Assembly (NCBI RefSeq): GCF_016908195.1 | Contig: NZ_JAFBDK010000006.1 | Span: forward strand, 124,001-188,000 | DNA: 64,000 nucleotides | Reading direction: 5' to 3' | From: Jeotgalibacillus terrae | Lineage (GTDB): Bacteria; Bacillota; Bacilli; Bacillales; Jeotgalibacillaceae | Part shown: positions 47,325 to 56,290 of the stretch, one piece after another | How the letters are laid out: each line of letters starts with the position of its first letter | Numbering within the stretch: position 1 is the stretch's first letter | Notes under the pieces: generated by a model | Seen by the model: only the letters and a program-made list of their open reading frames with translations | Told to the model about the DNA's origin: nothing | Databases searched by the model: none | Made by a program: the position numbers and the translations under genes

Positions 47325-48659
47325 ATGAGTAGTAACAAAATAACATTTGGTAGCGTTTTCACGATTGGTCTCATGCTTTTTGCACTGTTTCTCGGCGCAG
47401 GAAATATGATCTTCCCGCCTCTATTGGGCCAACAATCGGGTGATAGCAGCTGGGTTGCAATTGCAGGCTTTTTGTTAACGGGGGTAGGGTTACCGTTGCT
47501 TGGGGTCATTGCTATTGCCAAGTCAGGCGGGAGCCCGCTGGAACTGGCAAGTCGTGTACACCCAATTTTCGGAATAATCTTTACAATCATCCTGTACCTG
47601 GCAATCGGACCTTTCTTTGGGATACCGAGAACAGCTACGGTTTCTTATGAAATTGGTGTATTACCGTTTTTGGAGCAGGATTCTGCCGGTGGATGGACGC
47701 TTCTTTTATTCTCAATTCTCTTCTTTACTGTAACAGCATGGCTGTCTTTAAACCCTGCAAAGCTTGTAGACAGGATTGGTAAGTTCCTTACACCTGTACT
47801 GGTAGTCATTCTTGCAGTTCTTGTTGGGGGTGCATTTATAAATCCGATGGGTGAACCAGGCCAGCCGAATGGCGGTTATGCCGAATCACCATTTATAACA
47901 GGTTTTCTGGAAGGATATTTAACACTCGATGCGATCGCCGCACTCGTTTTTGCTATTGTAATCATTTCAGCTATACAATCAAAAGGGATGACAGAGCGTA
48001 AAAATGTTGTCAGAGCAGCTACTTTTGCAGGTCTGATTGCAGCAACAGGGCTGGCTGCTGTATATATTTCGCTCAGCTATCTTGGTGCTACAAGTCTTAA
48101 TGCGATTGGCGTTCAGGATAATGGTGGAGCTTTACTTGCTGCCTCTGCAAGTTATCTGTACGGTTCTTCAGGTGCAATTATACTTGGACTTGCCATTGGC
48201 GCGGCGTGTCTGACTACATCAATCGGGCTTGTATCTGCGACTTCAACGTATTTTGCAAAAACATTCCCAGGGATCTCCTATAAGGGATTTGTCATTTTAT
48301 TTTCACTCTTCAGTATGCTCATTGCCAACGTCGGTCTGGCTCAGCTGATTGCTGTTTCCGTTCCGGTACTTGTGATGATCTATCCGATGACAATCGTTTT
48401 GATCGTCATGTCATTTTTAGATAAATGGGTGAAGGGAAAAAGGTCAGTCTATGTCGGTGCAATTATTCCAACGCTGCTGATCGGTGTAATGGATGGACTT
48501 GCAGCTGCCGGCTTTACAGCATTAGCTTCGGCCTTTTCGTTTCTTCCATTAATGGCATCGAGCCTGGGCTGGATCCTGCCTGCAATCCTAGGCGGACTGA
48601 TTGGATTGGCTGTTCCTGGAACTGCCCGCTCACAGGTTTCTGCAAAATATAATAATTAG
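47325..48659 (+). CDS. brnQ: Branched-chain amino acid transporter, BrnQ family
   Basis: LIVCS-family transporter of 444 aa with about 12 helices that takes up leucine, isoleucine and valine with a cation. MLFALFLGAGNMIFPP and ACLTTSIGLVSATSTYF are family signatures. ATG 47325 follows GGTGGAGG by 5 nt. The place between nifZ and ezrA matches B. subtilis braB. Repeat remnants lie on both sides. Confidence 0.93.
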   Translation: MSSNKITFGSVFTIGLMLFALFLGAGNMIFPPLLGQQSGDSSWVAIAGFLLTGVGLPLLGVIAIAKSGGSPLELASRVHPIFGIIFTIILYLAIGPFFGIPRTATVSYEIGVLPFLEQDSAGGWTLLLFSILFFTVTAWLSLNPAKLVDRIGKFLTPVLVVILAVLVGGAFINPMGEPGQPNGGYAESPFITGFLEGYLTLDAIAALVFAIVIISAIQSKGMTERKNVVRAATFAGLIAATGLAAVYISLSYLGATSLNAIGVQDNGGALLAASASYLYGSSGAIILGLAIGAACLTTSIGLVSATSTYFAKTFPGISYKGFVILFSLFSMLIANVGLAQLIAVSVPVLVMIYPMTIVLIVMSFLDKWVKGKRSVYVGAIIPTLLIGVMDGLAAAGFTALASAFSFLPLMASSLGWILPAILGGLIGLAVPGTARSQVSAKYNN

Positions 48660-48717
48660 GCTTTGTTAAATTCGGCTGCAATCAACAGCTGTGTTAAAAC
48701 AACAGCTAACTTTAACA
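48659..48717 (-). repeat. Short repeat with terminal inverted repeats, copy F
   Basis: CTTTGTTAAA at one end (48661-48670) and TTTAACAAAG at the other bracket about 35 nt containing CAATCAACAGCTGTG, shared with copy E. It begins at the brnQ stop. Confidence 0.6.
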
Positions 48718-48729
48718 AAGTTAATAATT

Positions 48730-48770
48730 AAAAAAGCAGTACTTCCTGATTTAGGAAGTACTGCTTTTTC
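48730..48770 (-). terminator. Terminator of ezrA
   Basis: A perfect 17-bp stem (AAAAAGCAGTACTTCCT and complement) with a 5-nt loop lies at the ezrA stop, with T-runs both ways. Confidence 0.9.
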
Positions 48771-50450
48771 TTACAGTGCGTCAATTTTTTTCAGTGCACC
48801 AGGTTCAATTTTTTCAATTGATTCAGCTGCCTGTTCGAGGGCATTTTGATAGTCCCCGTTTCTGAACATCAGTTCTGCTTCGTTCAGGCCGATATAGACA
48901 GTTTCGTGACGGCTTCTGTATCTGTTGCCGTACTGAATGACCTTCTCAGCCTGCTCTGCAGCCTGAATCATTTCTTCAGTGTTAGCTGCAAAAGTTTCAA
49001 TCATTTTCTCAGTTGTCAGTGTGTGCTGATTAATTGCTTTCATGTTCATCGGCCGTTCAGCCAGATAGGTATCAAGCGCTTCGATTTGTCTGATAATATC
49101 TTTTCTTTCTAAGAACCAGAATTCAGGAATTTTTGGAAGGTTAGCACTATCCACTGTTTTCTCCTGTTCTCTGACAGTTTTGATCTGATATTCCTGTTGT
49201 TCTCTCGCAGACATTTCGTCGCTTCTCAATTGCTCAAGCTCAGAAGCATACTTACTGTGTTCTTCATTGACCACCAGCAACTGACTTTCAATTTGAGACA
49301 TTTCTTTTAACACTGCTGTATATGGCTCCAGCTGTTTTTCAAGCTGTTTTGTCTGAAATTCAAATGAATGAGACAATTCCTTGAGCTGCTTTTCTGTCTC
49401 TTTAGGCAGGTCAATCTCTTTCTGGTCAAGCTGATACCCCTGACGGACATAATCCATTTCCCTCAGCAGCTCCTGATTTCTGGTATTTGCCGTTTCAAGT
49501 AACTTATTTACCTGCTCCTGCTTTTCAGGAAGTGAGCTTCTCGCATTCACCTCATCCTCAAGCGCAGTAAATGCCTGATCCACTGTCTGTTGAATGTAAT
49601 TCCGTATTTCTTCAGCTTCAATCAATTCAAGTCTGATAAGATGCTTTTCAGCTTCTTTCAGCTTATTTTCAAGTTCAAGACAGATATCTTCAAGATTGAG
49701 ATGATGGATTGGATAGCGCTGTTCATCCATCTCTTTACAGGCACCCTTCAGTTCAGCTACATCCCCCGGCAGCTCTTCAGTTAGATCATCAGCCAGTGCC
49801 GGAGCTGCTTCAAGCATATTACTGATTTCATTCATTTCTCCTGTCAGATAAAGAACAATTTCTCTTGCCTGGAGATAATTCCCTTCTTCAGTCAGCTTAT
49901 GATATTCATCAAGCTTCGGTTCTAATGCGTGAATTTTGCGATCCAAAGGTTCAGCAGTTGTACCGAACTGGCCGCGTCTGTTCCTGATCAGTGAAGCAGC
50001 ATCCTTATAGTCGGATTCGACAAGTTGAATTTCAGCGCGGTTCTTTTCATCGCTTCCCATTAATTCTTCAAGTTCAGATAGAATTTCATTCATATGTTCC
50101 TCTGCTTTATTAAGTTCGACAGCTATATCTTCACGTACTTTTTTGGATTTTCCAAAGCGGAACTTATCTATATATTCTTCAGCGTCAAACAGCATACTGT
50201 CGACTTCAGCAAGCTGTTTGTCTACAATATTCGTCCAGGATTCTCTCCACTTTTCAAAAAGCTCCTCTGTCTGACCGTTCATATTCAGCTGTTTTACTTT
50301 TGTCATTTCTTCAAGAACAGGTCTGTGCTGTATATCCAGCTTCTGTTCTTCAAGTTTATCTACTTGTTTATACTGCTGCTTTCTCATTACAAAAGCAGTT
50401 ATGATACATATAATAATTAAAATGACGGATCCAACAATTATGTACTCCAT
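48771..50450 (-). CDS. ezrA: Septation ring formation regulator EzrA
   Basis: Membrane-anchored negative regulator of FtsZ ring assembly, 559 aa. One N-terminal helix (about 2-22) is followed by long coiled-coil, spectrin-like repeats to the C-terminus. ATG 50450 has AGGAGG 6 nt upstream; the longer frame is rejected. It is divergent from hisJ. Confidence 0.95.
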   Translation of the reverse strand: MEYIIVGSVILIIICIITAFVMRKQQYKQVDKLEEQKLDIQHRPVLEEMTKVKQLNMNGQTEELFEKWRESWTNIVDKQLAEVDSMLFDAEEYIDKFRFGKSKKVREDIAVELNKAEEHMNEILSELEELMGSDEKNRAEIQLVESDYKDAASLIRNRRGQFGTTAEPLDRKIHALEPKLDEYHKLTEEGNYLQAREIVLYLTGEMNEISNMLEAAPALADDLTEELPGDVAELKGACKEMDEQRYPIHHLNLEDICLELENKLKEAEKHLIRLELIEAEEIRNYIQQTVDQAFTALEDEVNARSSLPEKQEQVNKLLETANTRNQELLREMDYVRQGYQLDQKEIDLPKETEKQLKELSHSFEFQTKQLEKQLEPYTAVLKEMSQIESQLLVVNEEHSKYASELEQLRSDEMSAREQQEYQIKTVREQEKTVDSANLPKIPEFWFLERKDIIRQIEALDTYLAERPMNMKAINQHTLTTEKMIETFAANTEEMIQAAEQAEKVIQYGNRYRSRHETVYIGLNEAELMFRNGDYQNALEQAAESIEKIEPGALKKIDAL

Positions 50451-50593
50451 CTTATGCCTCCTGTTCAAGCAGCCCGTGTCTATGTCAATATGAAAAATGT
50501 ATTGACTTTATGATACCATGTAACAAGTGAGATTTCTTGTTTTTTCTTGATTTTTTGACACGACTTTTTTCTTCTTTGAAAGGAAGGTTTTTG

Positions 50594-51397
50594 ATGATAA
50601 AAAGAGATGGTCATATACACACGCCATATTGCCCACACGGTTCTAAAGATGCTTTTTCCCTATATGCGGAAAAAGCAATTGAAGCGGGCCTCAAAGAAAT
50701 CACTTTTACAGAACATGCTCCATTACCCGAAGGATTCACTGATCCTACGCCTGATCAGGATAGCGGAATGAAGCATTATGACATTGAGCACTACCTGAAA
50801 GACGTTGAAGAGATAAAAAAGAAATACAAAAAAGACCTGACAATTTATACAGGCCTTGAAGTTGATTATATAGACGGATTTGAAAAAGAGACTGCAGATT
50901 TTTTACATCAGTATGGGTCACATCTCGACGACTCAATTCTGTCAGTACATTTCTTGAAAGCTTCTAATGAATATATCTGTATGGACTTCAGTCACGAATC
51001 ATTTGAACGTCTGATCGCATTGACCGGATCAGCAGATGCTGTTCACACTCTTTATTATCAGACAGTCTTACAGTCTGTTCATTCTGACCTTGGACGCTAC
51101 AAACCGAAAAGAATTGGTCACATGACGCTTGCGACAAAGTTTCAGCGTCTCTACCCGCCGCTTGATTCACACGAGCATGAGATCAGCAGTCTACTTGAAG
51201 CTGTCCGGTTAAATAAACTTGAACTGGATTATAACGGTGCCGGGACAGTGAAGCCTTACTGCCTCGAGACGTATCCATCAGCTGCTATAGCGACTGCAGC
51301 ACAACAGATGGGCATCAGGCTTGTATACGGATCGGACGCTCATACTGCAAGCGGACTGATGCAGGGAACAGATCAGCTGATTGCACTTAACCCGTAG
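50594..51397 (+). CDS. hisJ: Histidinol-phosphatase, PHP type
   Basis: PHP-domain phosphatase of 267 aa that makes histidinol in histidine synthesis. The N-terminal DGHIHTPYCPHG and later YTGLEVDYI and YGSDAHTASGL carry metal ligands. ATG 50594 follows AAGGAAGG by 6 nt. It lies by itself away from other his genes, as in B. subtilis. Its last 25 nt overlap the end of yttP on the other strand. Confidence 0.92.
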   Translation: MIKRDGHIHTPYCPHGSKDAFSLYAEKAIEAGLKEITFTEHAPLPEGFTDPTPDQDSGMKHYDIEHYLKDVEEIKKKYKKDLTIYTGLEVDYIDGFEKETADFLHQYGSHLDDSILSVHFLKASNEYICMDFSHESFERLIALTGSADAVHTLYYQTVLQSVHSDLGRYKPKRIGHMTLATKFQRLYPPLDSHEHEISSLLEAVRLNKLELDYNGAGTVKPYCLETYPSAAIATAAQQMGIRLVYGSDAHTASGLMQGTDQLIALNP

Positions 51398-51993
51398 CAT
51401 GTCGTTACACTGTTGAACCAGGTTTCAACTGATCCTATATACTGTTTCGTGAAATAAGGATCTGCAATATTCACATGCCAGAGTTCTCTCACAGTCTGGC
51501 TTTGCAGAAAAGGTGTTGTAATCATGGCATTTAACTGGATAAGAAAAAATGACGGGGACAGTTTAAAGCTGTACCCTTTTTCAATATCTTCAGCAATCAG
51601 CATTTTCCATAAATACTGTTCCTTCCTTAAGTAACAGGCAGTCAGTTCTCTGATTAATTGATGATCAAGCGTGATCTCCCTCCAGGCAAAGCGGGCAAAA
51701 CGATGGTGCTGCTGTTGAAACCTGATGACTTCAGAGGCTGCTGACATGACCGCACTGTTATTCTGTCTCTTCCCTTCAGTCAGTGATTTTTCGAGCACGT
51801 TCAGATAAGGTTCAAAAAATGCAACCAGACATTCTTCAAGCAACCCTTTTTTACCTGAAAAATAATATGAAACGGTCCCCACGTTCACCCCGGCTGATGC
51901 AGATATATCCCTGATACTCGTTCCGTGAAATCCTTTTGTAAAAAACAGATCCACCGCTGTTGTCATGACTTCAGATTTCGTCTCACGCTGCAA
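51373..51993 (-). CDS. yttP: TetR-family regulator YttP
   Basis: Regulator of 206 aa with an N-terminal TetR helix-turn-helix (GTSIRDISASAGVNVGTVSYYF) and a helical ligand domain. Target unknown. The TTG start has GGGGGAG 6 nt upstream. It is divergent from ytsP and converges with hisJ, the B. subtilis arrangement. Confidence 0.9.
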   Translation of the reverse strand: MQRETKSEVMTTAVDLFFTKGFHGTSIRDISASAGVNVGTVSYYFSGKKGLLEECLVAFFEPYLNVLEKSLTEGKRQNNSAVMSAASEVIRFQQQHHRFARFAWREITLDHQLIRELTACYLRKEQYLWKMLIAEDIEKGYSFKLSPSFFLIQLNAMITTPFLQSQTVRELWHVNIADPYFTKQYIGSVETWFNSVTTCYGLSAIS

Positions 51994-52155
51994 GTCGGAC
52001 TCCCCCTCTCAAATAATTGCTTCATCGATCGCGATATGTTATACATTTATTATTCTTATTTCTTATTTCGTGACGTTTCTTCTATCTTCCTTTAAGAACT
52101 GTTCTTCAAATTACGCACGGGAAAGTCAAAATAAATCTATTAAGCGGGTGATTTT

Positions 52156-52635
52156 ATGTTTAATGTCGAAACGTATAAAGGCAGTAAGGAAAAACAGTAC
52201 AATATGCTGCATAAACAGCTGCGCGCACTGCTCGAAGGTGAGCCGAACCGAATTGCAAACTTAAGTAATGCATCAGCACTGTTAAATCAATTTTTAGACA
52301 CAACGAACTGGGTCGGATTTTATGTAATAGAAGATGGCGAATTGGTCCTCGGACCATTCCAGGGACTTCCTGCATGTGTCAGAATTCCGCTTGGTAAAGG
52401 TGTATGCGGCACTGCAGCAGGAGAAAACCGCACGCTGCGTGTCGAAGATGTTCATGCATTTCCAGGGCATATTGCGTGTGACGCTGCTTCACAGTCAGAA
52501 ATTGTTGTACCCCTTGAGAAAAACGGCGAAGTCATCGGCGTACTTGATATCGACAGCCCGGTTAAAAACCGGTTTGACGAAGAAGATCAAAACGGGCTTG
52601 AACAATTCGCAAAAATATTGGTTGAATACCTATAA
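52156..52635 (+). CDS. ytsP: Free methionine-R-sulfoxide reductase (GAF protein YtsP)
   Basis: GAF-fold protein of 159 aa. Cys74, Cys84 and Cys108 (LPACVRIPLGKGVCG ... GHIACDA) match the three cysteines of E. coli fRMsr, so it should reduce free methionine-R-sulfoxide. It converges with the methionine gamma-lyase-like gene and shares its terminator. Confidence 0.9.
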   Translation: MFNVETYKGSKEKQYNMLHKQLRALLEGEPNRIANLSNASALLNQFLDTTNWVGFYVIEDGELVLGPFQGLPACVRIPLGKGVCGTAAGENRTLRVEDVHAFPGHIACDAASQSEIVVPLEKNGEVIGVLDIDSPVKNRFDEEDQNGLEQFAKILVEYL

Positions 52636-52636
52636 T

Positions 52637-52670
52637 TAAAAACAGCACGCATCTCCGCGTGCTGTTTTTT
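52637..52670. terminator. Shared terminator of ytsP and the methionine gamma-lyase gene
   Basis: A perfect 13-bp stem AAAAACAGCACGC and complement with a 6-nt loop has T-runs in both directions. Confidence 0.9.
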
Positions 52671-52675
52671 ATATT

Positions 52676-53893
52676 TCAGCTCTCCATTTTCATCGAAACT
52701 TTTTCTTCAATTTTACTGAATGCCTGATCGAGGTCTTCTTTAATATCCTCCCACGACTCAAGACCAATTGATAATCTCAATAGTGTGTCAGTGATTCCCA
52801 TGCTCTTTCTGGTTTCTTCAGGCACTACTGAATGTGTCATTGATGCCGGATGCTGAATGAGTGTTTCTGCGTCTCCAAGGCTCACCGCAATTTTGATCAT
52901 TTTCAGTTCATCCATAAATGCCTGTGCCATTTCCTTCGTTCCGTTGAAATCAAATGAAATCAAACCACCCCACCGCTTCATCTGTTTTGCTGCAATATCA
53001 TGAGAAGGATGATCCTGATCTCCCGGGAAATAAATATTTCTAACCAAAGGATGCTTTTTCAGGTAATCAAAGATTTTTTCTGCATTGTCGCAGTGTCGAT
53101 CCAGCCTGACAGCAAGTGTTTTTAATCCGCGCAGCAGCAGCCACGCATCAAATGGTGACATTATCCCGCCAATATCTTTCTGCGTTGTCATGCGGATCTC
53201 ACCAATCACTTCAGCCGACTTAGCGACAAGGAGGCCGCCGATGACATCACCATGGCCGCCAATATATTTTGTCGCACTGTGTAAGACAAAATCTGCCCCT
53301 GTCTTTAAAGGATTCTGTAAATACGGTGAAGAAAATGTGTTATCCACAACGACCGGAATCCCTTTCTCCTGGGCGATACGGCAAACCAGTTCAAGATCAA
53401 TTAATTCCATCGTTGGATTAATCGGAGTTTCCACATAAATACATGCAGTATTTGGTAAAATCGATTGTTTCATTGATTCTTCAGAAGACAGATCAGCAAA
53501 TTCATGTGTAATCCCAAATTTCTCTTCCATCATTTCCAGCAAACCAAATGTACAGCCATACACCCCTTTAGAACAGACGACATGATCGCCTGACTTCAGC
53601 AGGTAAAATAAGATCGCTGATACAGCAGCCATTCCTGAACCAAATGCAAGCGCGCCGCCGCCTTCTTCAATTGCTGTCATCCTGTCTTCAAGTACTCTGA
53701 CAGTCGGATTACCTAAACGCGAATATATATATCCTTCTTCATCACCTGCAAAACGTTTCTCTCCCTGGGCTGCATGATCGAACGTGTATGTGGATGTCTG
53801 AAAAAGTGGTGGTGTTAATGAACCTTCATACTGCTTAGAATCATACCCGCTGTGAATAACCTCAGTTTCAATCCTTTTTCTCTCTTTGCTCAT
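52676..53893 (-). CDS. Methionine gamma-lyase-like PLP enzyme
   Basis: Cys/Met metabolism PLP enzyme of 405 aa. The PLP lysine is Lys209 (LHSATKYIGGHGD) and the substrate-side YSRLGNPT is present. Cys114 in VYGCTFGLL corresponds to the Cys found in methionine gamma-lyases and usually absent from cystathionine lyases, favouring methionine breakdown to 2-oxobutyrate, methanethiol and ammonia. A perfect cre overlaps the likely transcription start, suggesting carbon repression. Cystathionine gamma-lyase remains possible. Confidence 0.87.
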   Translation of the reverse strand: MSKERKRIETEVIHSGYDSKQYEGSLTPPLFQTSTYTFDHAAQGEKRFAGDEEGYIYSRLGNPTVRVLEDRMTAIEEGGGALAFGSGMAAVSAILFYLLKSGDHVVCSKGVYGCTFGLLEMMEEKFGITHEFADLSSEESMKQSILPNTACIYVETPINPTMELIDLELVCRIAQEKGIPVVVDNTFSSPYLQNPLKTGADFVLHSATKYIGGHGDVIGGLLVAKSAEVIGEIRMTTQKDIGGIMSPFDAWLLLRGLKTLAVRLDRHCDNAEKIFDYLKKHPLVRNIYFPGDQDHPSHDIAAKQMKRWGGLISFDFNGTKEMAQAFMDELKMIKIAVSLGDAETLIQHPASMTHSVVPEETRKSMGITDTLLRLSIGLESWEDIKEDLDQAFSKIEEKVSMKMES

Positions 53894-53911
53894 GATAAGC
53901 TCCCCTTAAAA

Positions 53912-53959
53912 TGTAATCGCTTTCATTTCCTATTTTACTTGTTTTTCATTAAATTTCAA
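53912..53959 (-). promoter_or_regulatory. Promoter with perfect cre site
   Basis: On the minus strand TTGAAA (53954-53959) and TAAAAT (53932-53937) are 16 nt apart. The site TGTAATCGCTTTCA (53912-53925, plus-strand reading) satisfies every fixed position of TGWNANCGNTNWCA and covers the expected start point, a repression geometry. Confidence 0.75.
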
Positions 53960-53975
53960 TATGATAGCCAATATG

Positions 53976-54017
53976 AAAAAAAGCAGCTATTACACAATTG
54001 TGTAAATACGCTGCTTC
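53976..54017 (-). terminator. Terminator of the GAF-GGDEF gene
   Basis: Outer AAGCAGC/GCTGCTT arms enclose the 16-nt palindrome TTACACAATTGTGTAA. A seven-A run on the plus strand gives the T-run on the minus strand. Confidence 0.78.
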
Positions 54018-54042
54018 CTTTAGTCAGTATGCGATCAACTAA

Positions 54043-55899
54043 TCAGTTTATTTTAACTTTTGGATGATCCAGTTTTTCAGCATCACCATTTAACCACACG
54101 ACCTGATTTTTACCTGAATTTTTCGCCTGATATAATGCAACATCGGCCCGTCTGACAAGGTTAATCATCAGATCAGGCTTACTGCGGCTCCAGTTTGATA
54201 CGCCGCATGAGATCGTGACTGATGGGTCAGTGGTTTCCTGAACAGACTGTCTCAGCTTTTCAGTCAGCGCTACACCTTCTTTTAAAGACATATTACTGAA
54301 ATACAGAGCCAGCTCTTCTCCTCCCCATCTTGCCCCAACGCTATTTTCCTTCTCAAGCAGACGCAGTTGTCCCGCCAGTTGAATAATGACCTGATCACCT
54401 ACCTGATGACCATACGTATCATTGACCTTTTTGAAGTTATCAATATCAATTAAGATGAATACACCTTTTTCATCGCGCTTTATTGACTCTTCTACAAACT
54501 GATCCAGATAGTGACGTGCATACAAGCCGGTCATATGATCACGGTTGATCATTTCCTGCATTTCAACCCGGAGCATTGCATTAACTAATGCCAATGCCGA
54601 ATGGTGAACAATTGATTTAAATAATTTATACATTTCAAATGAAAAAGCATACGAGTCCTTATGCAGCACAACACAGAATCCCTTCAGCTGCTTGTGATGA
54701 ACCATTGGTACTGCAATAAGTGAGCGATACCCTGCTTCAAGATCACAATCAGACATATAGACGGCATCGGTACCGTCGAAAAGTTGCTGTTTAACATTCT
54801 CTATATAGACTTTACCTTCTACAGTCTCAAAAAAAGCAGAACTGCCTTCAACAGTTTTCCACTCATCACCTTCAACCCAAACGAATCCTGTCTGATCCGG
54901 TTTAAGCGCTTTTTTGATCTGATTCGCCAGGTAACCCATCATTTCATTTAAATTCAGGTTTGCATTTAATTCATGAGACAAGTCATTAATCAGCTTCAGA
55001 TCATCAATCAGCTGTCTGGATTGCTCATACAGCTTTGCATTCTCCAGTGCGTTCCCGGCAGTGGTTGATAACACCTTGATAAATTCAATCTCATGCTTCT
55101 TCAGCGCTTTGTTGATCGACCCTTCCGTTTTTAAAAGCCCGTAAACCCCCTGCTTACCTTTTAAAGGAGAGTACATAGCAGAATGATCGTCCCGCTCATC
55201 AATTGTAATTTCTGAGGAAACAAATGCATGCATCAGTGCCTCATTACTCGTCTGATAATCAATATATTCAATTGGCAGACCTTTCTCCACTCCCTGATCA
55301 TCTGAAAGAATGAGCGTGAAAGTGTAATAAGGAAACGTATTTTTTAAAGAGTGAATAATTTTTGCAAGCACTTCGGAAACATTCATATGGGAATTGAATG
55401 CCTCTGTCACCTCGAACAATTCATGATATCTCTTTCGTTCTGTAGCTGTTACAAGCATTCTCCGGACATTCTGATAAAGGACTGATGTATCGCATGCAAG
55501 TACTGAAATCATAACCGGATTCTTTACCCACTCAGCTTCAGGAAGAGCCCGGACTGCAATGAAACCCATTAATTCAGACCTTTCGAAGCAGGGAATTAAA
55601 ATATCTCCCTGTTTCAGCATCCATTCATCCCGGTCCATAATCATGTATGGTTCATTACCAATATGCTCGATCAGCCGCTGACCGCCGATAGGCCGTCCAG
55701 GCTGCTTTTCAATATATTCATGCAGACCATCGCCTTCCATATATAAATAGAAGGTTTCTTCCACATCAAAATGTTCTTTTAACAGAATTGACAATTGACG
55801 ATACCAAGACCTAATTGAAATTTCCCCTGACATAGAGTGCGCCAGAATATCAAATACACCGGCTTTAAAGCGGTCCATAAATGGTTTCAGCGAATCCAT
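54043..55899 (-). CDS. ytrP: GAF-GGDEF diguanylate cyclase (YtrP/DgcP-like)
   Basis: Cytoplasmic protein of 618 aa: N-terminal helical/GAF region, GAF domains (about 150-300 and 310-450) and a C-terminal GGDEF domain (about 455-610). The active site reads GGEEL, which can be catalytic; metal Asp is in FILIDIDNFKKVND. The usual RxxD inhibitory site before it is absent. GAAGGTG precedes the ATG. In B. subtilis ytrP also lies beside rpsD. Confidence 0.88.
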   Translation of the reverse strand: MDSLKPFMDRFKAGVFDILAHSMSGEISIRSWYRQLSILLKEHFDVEETFYLYMEGDGLHEYIEKQPGRPIGGQRLIEHIGNEPYMIMDRDEWMLKQGDILIPCFERSELMGFIAVRALPEAEWVKNPVMISVLACDTSVLYQNVRRMLVTATERKRYHELFEVTEAFNSHMNVSEVLAKIIHSLKNTFPYYTFTLILSDDQGVEKGLPIEYIDYQTSNEALMHAFVSSEITIDERDDHSAMYSPLKGKQGVYGLLKTEGSINKALKKHEIEFIKVLSTTAGNALENAKLYEQSRQLIDDLKLINDLSHELNANLNLNEMMGYLANQIKKALKPDQTGFVWVEGDEWKTVEGSSAFFETVEGKVYIENVKQQLFDGTDAVYMSDCDLEAGYRSLIAVPMVHHKQLKGFCVVLHKDSYAFSFEMYKLFKSIVHHSALALVNAMLRVEMQEMINRDHMTGLYARHYLDQFVEESIKRDEKGVFILIDIDNFKKVNDTYGHQVGDQVIIQLAGQLRLLEKENSVGARWGGEELALYFSNMSLKEGVALTEKLRQSVQETTDPSVTISCGVSNWSRSKPDLMINLVRRADVALYQAKNSGKNQVVWLNGDAEKLDHPKVKIN

Positions 55900-56109
55900 C
55901 TTTTCACCTTCGTCTCTTTGGTATAATATTACTACTTGTTTATGTATTTTTCAGATATTTACAAATATTAATTATAGCACAATTCCTGTTGAATACTATA
56001 GTTTCATTTTGACTTTTAAAACAGACTTTTCACCAAAAAGTGCAGCGGGTTTCTTCACAATTCCTTGAAAGAAGTTGACAAAAAGTTTTATAAATTGTAT
56101 GATGTTCTT
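55900..56109. other. Divergent region ytrP-rpsD
   Basis: No gene is seen. The rpsD promoter occupies 56075-56103. The remainder is AT-rich ytrP upstream DNA. Confidence 0.6.
56075..56103 (+). promoter_or_regulatory. Strong sigma-A promoter of rpsD
   Basis: A perfect TTGACA (56075-56080) and TATGAT (56098-56103) are separated by 17 nt, about 190 nt before the rpsD ATG. Confidence 0.85.
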
Positions 56110-56290
56110 TGTGTAAAATAATGCAGCCTTTTGTGAACACATGAATTGCTCATTTTGTTCCTGTTGTATACAGGTGCATCGTGTAACCCCTGCTGCAGGG
56201 CGATGGTGCAAGATAACAAAATGGGGATTGATGGTTTATCACATGGTTTTTATTTTACAACAAAATAAAAACACAAGGAGGAGTCAAATT
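56110..56290 (+). promoter_or_regulatory. rpsD leader, probable S4 autoregulatory RNA
   Basis: A structured leader of about 180 nt separates the promoter and the gene. GTGCATCG pairs with CGATGGTGC around an inner CCCCTGC/GCAGGG stem. Firmicute rpsD leaders are known S4-binding autoregulatory RNAs, so the role is inferred from position and structure; I did not match it to the family model. Confidence 0.6.

Noticed and set aside
47040-48717. brnQ as cargo of a composite mobile element
   Set aside because: Flanking repeats are short remnants with no transposase, and brnQ (braB) holds the same place in B. subtilis from memory.
56141-56290. N-terminal extension of rpsD
   Set aside because: The longer frame crosses the structured leader; S4 begins with ARYTGPSW and its ATG has AAGGAGG just upstream.
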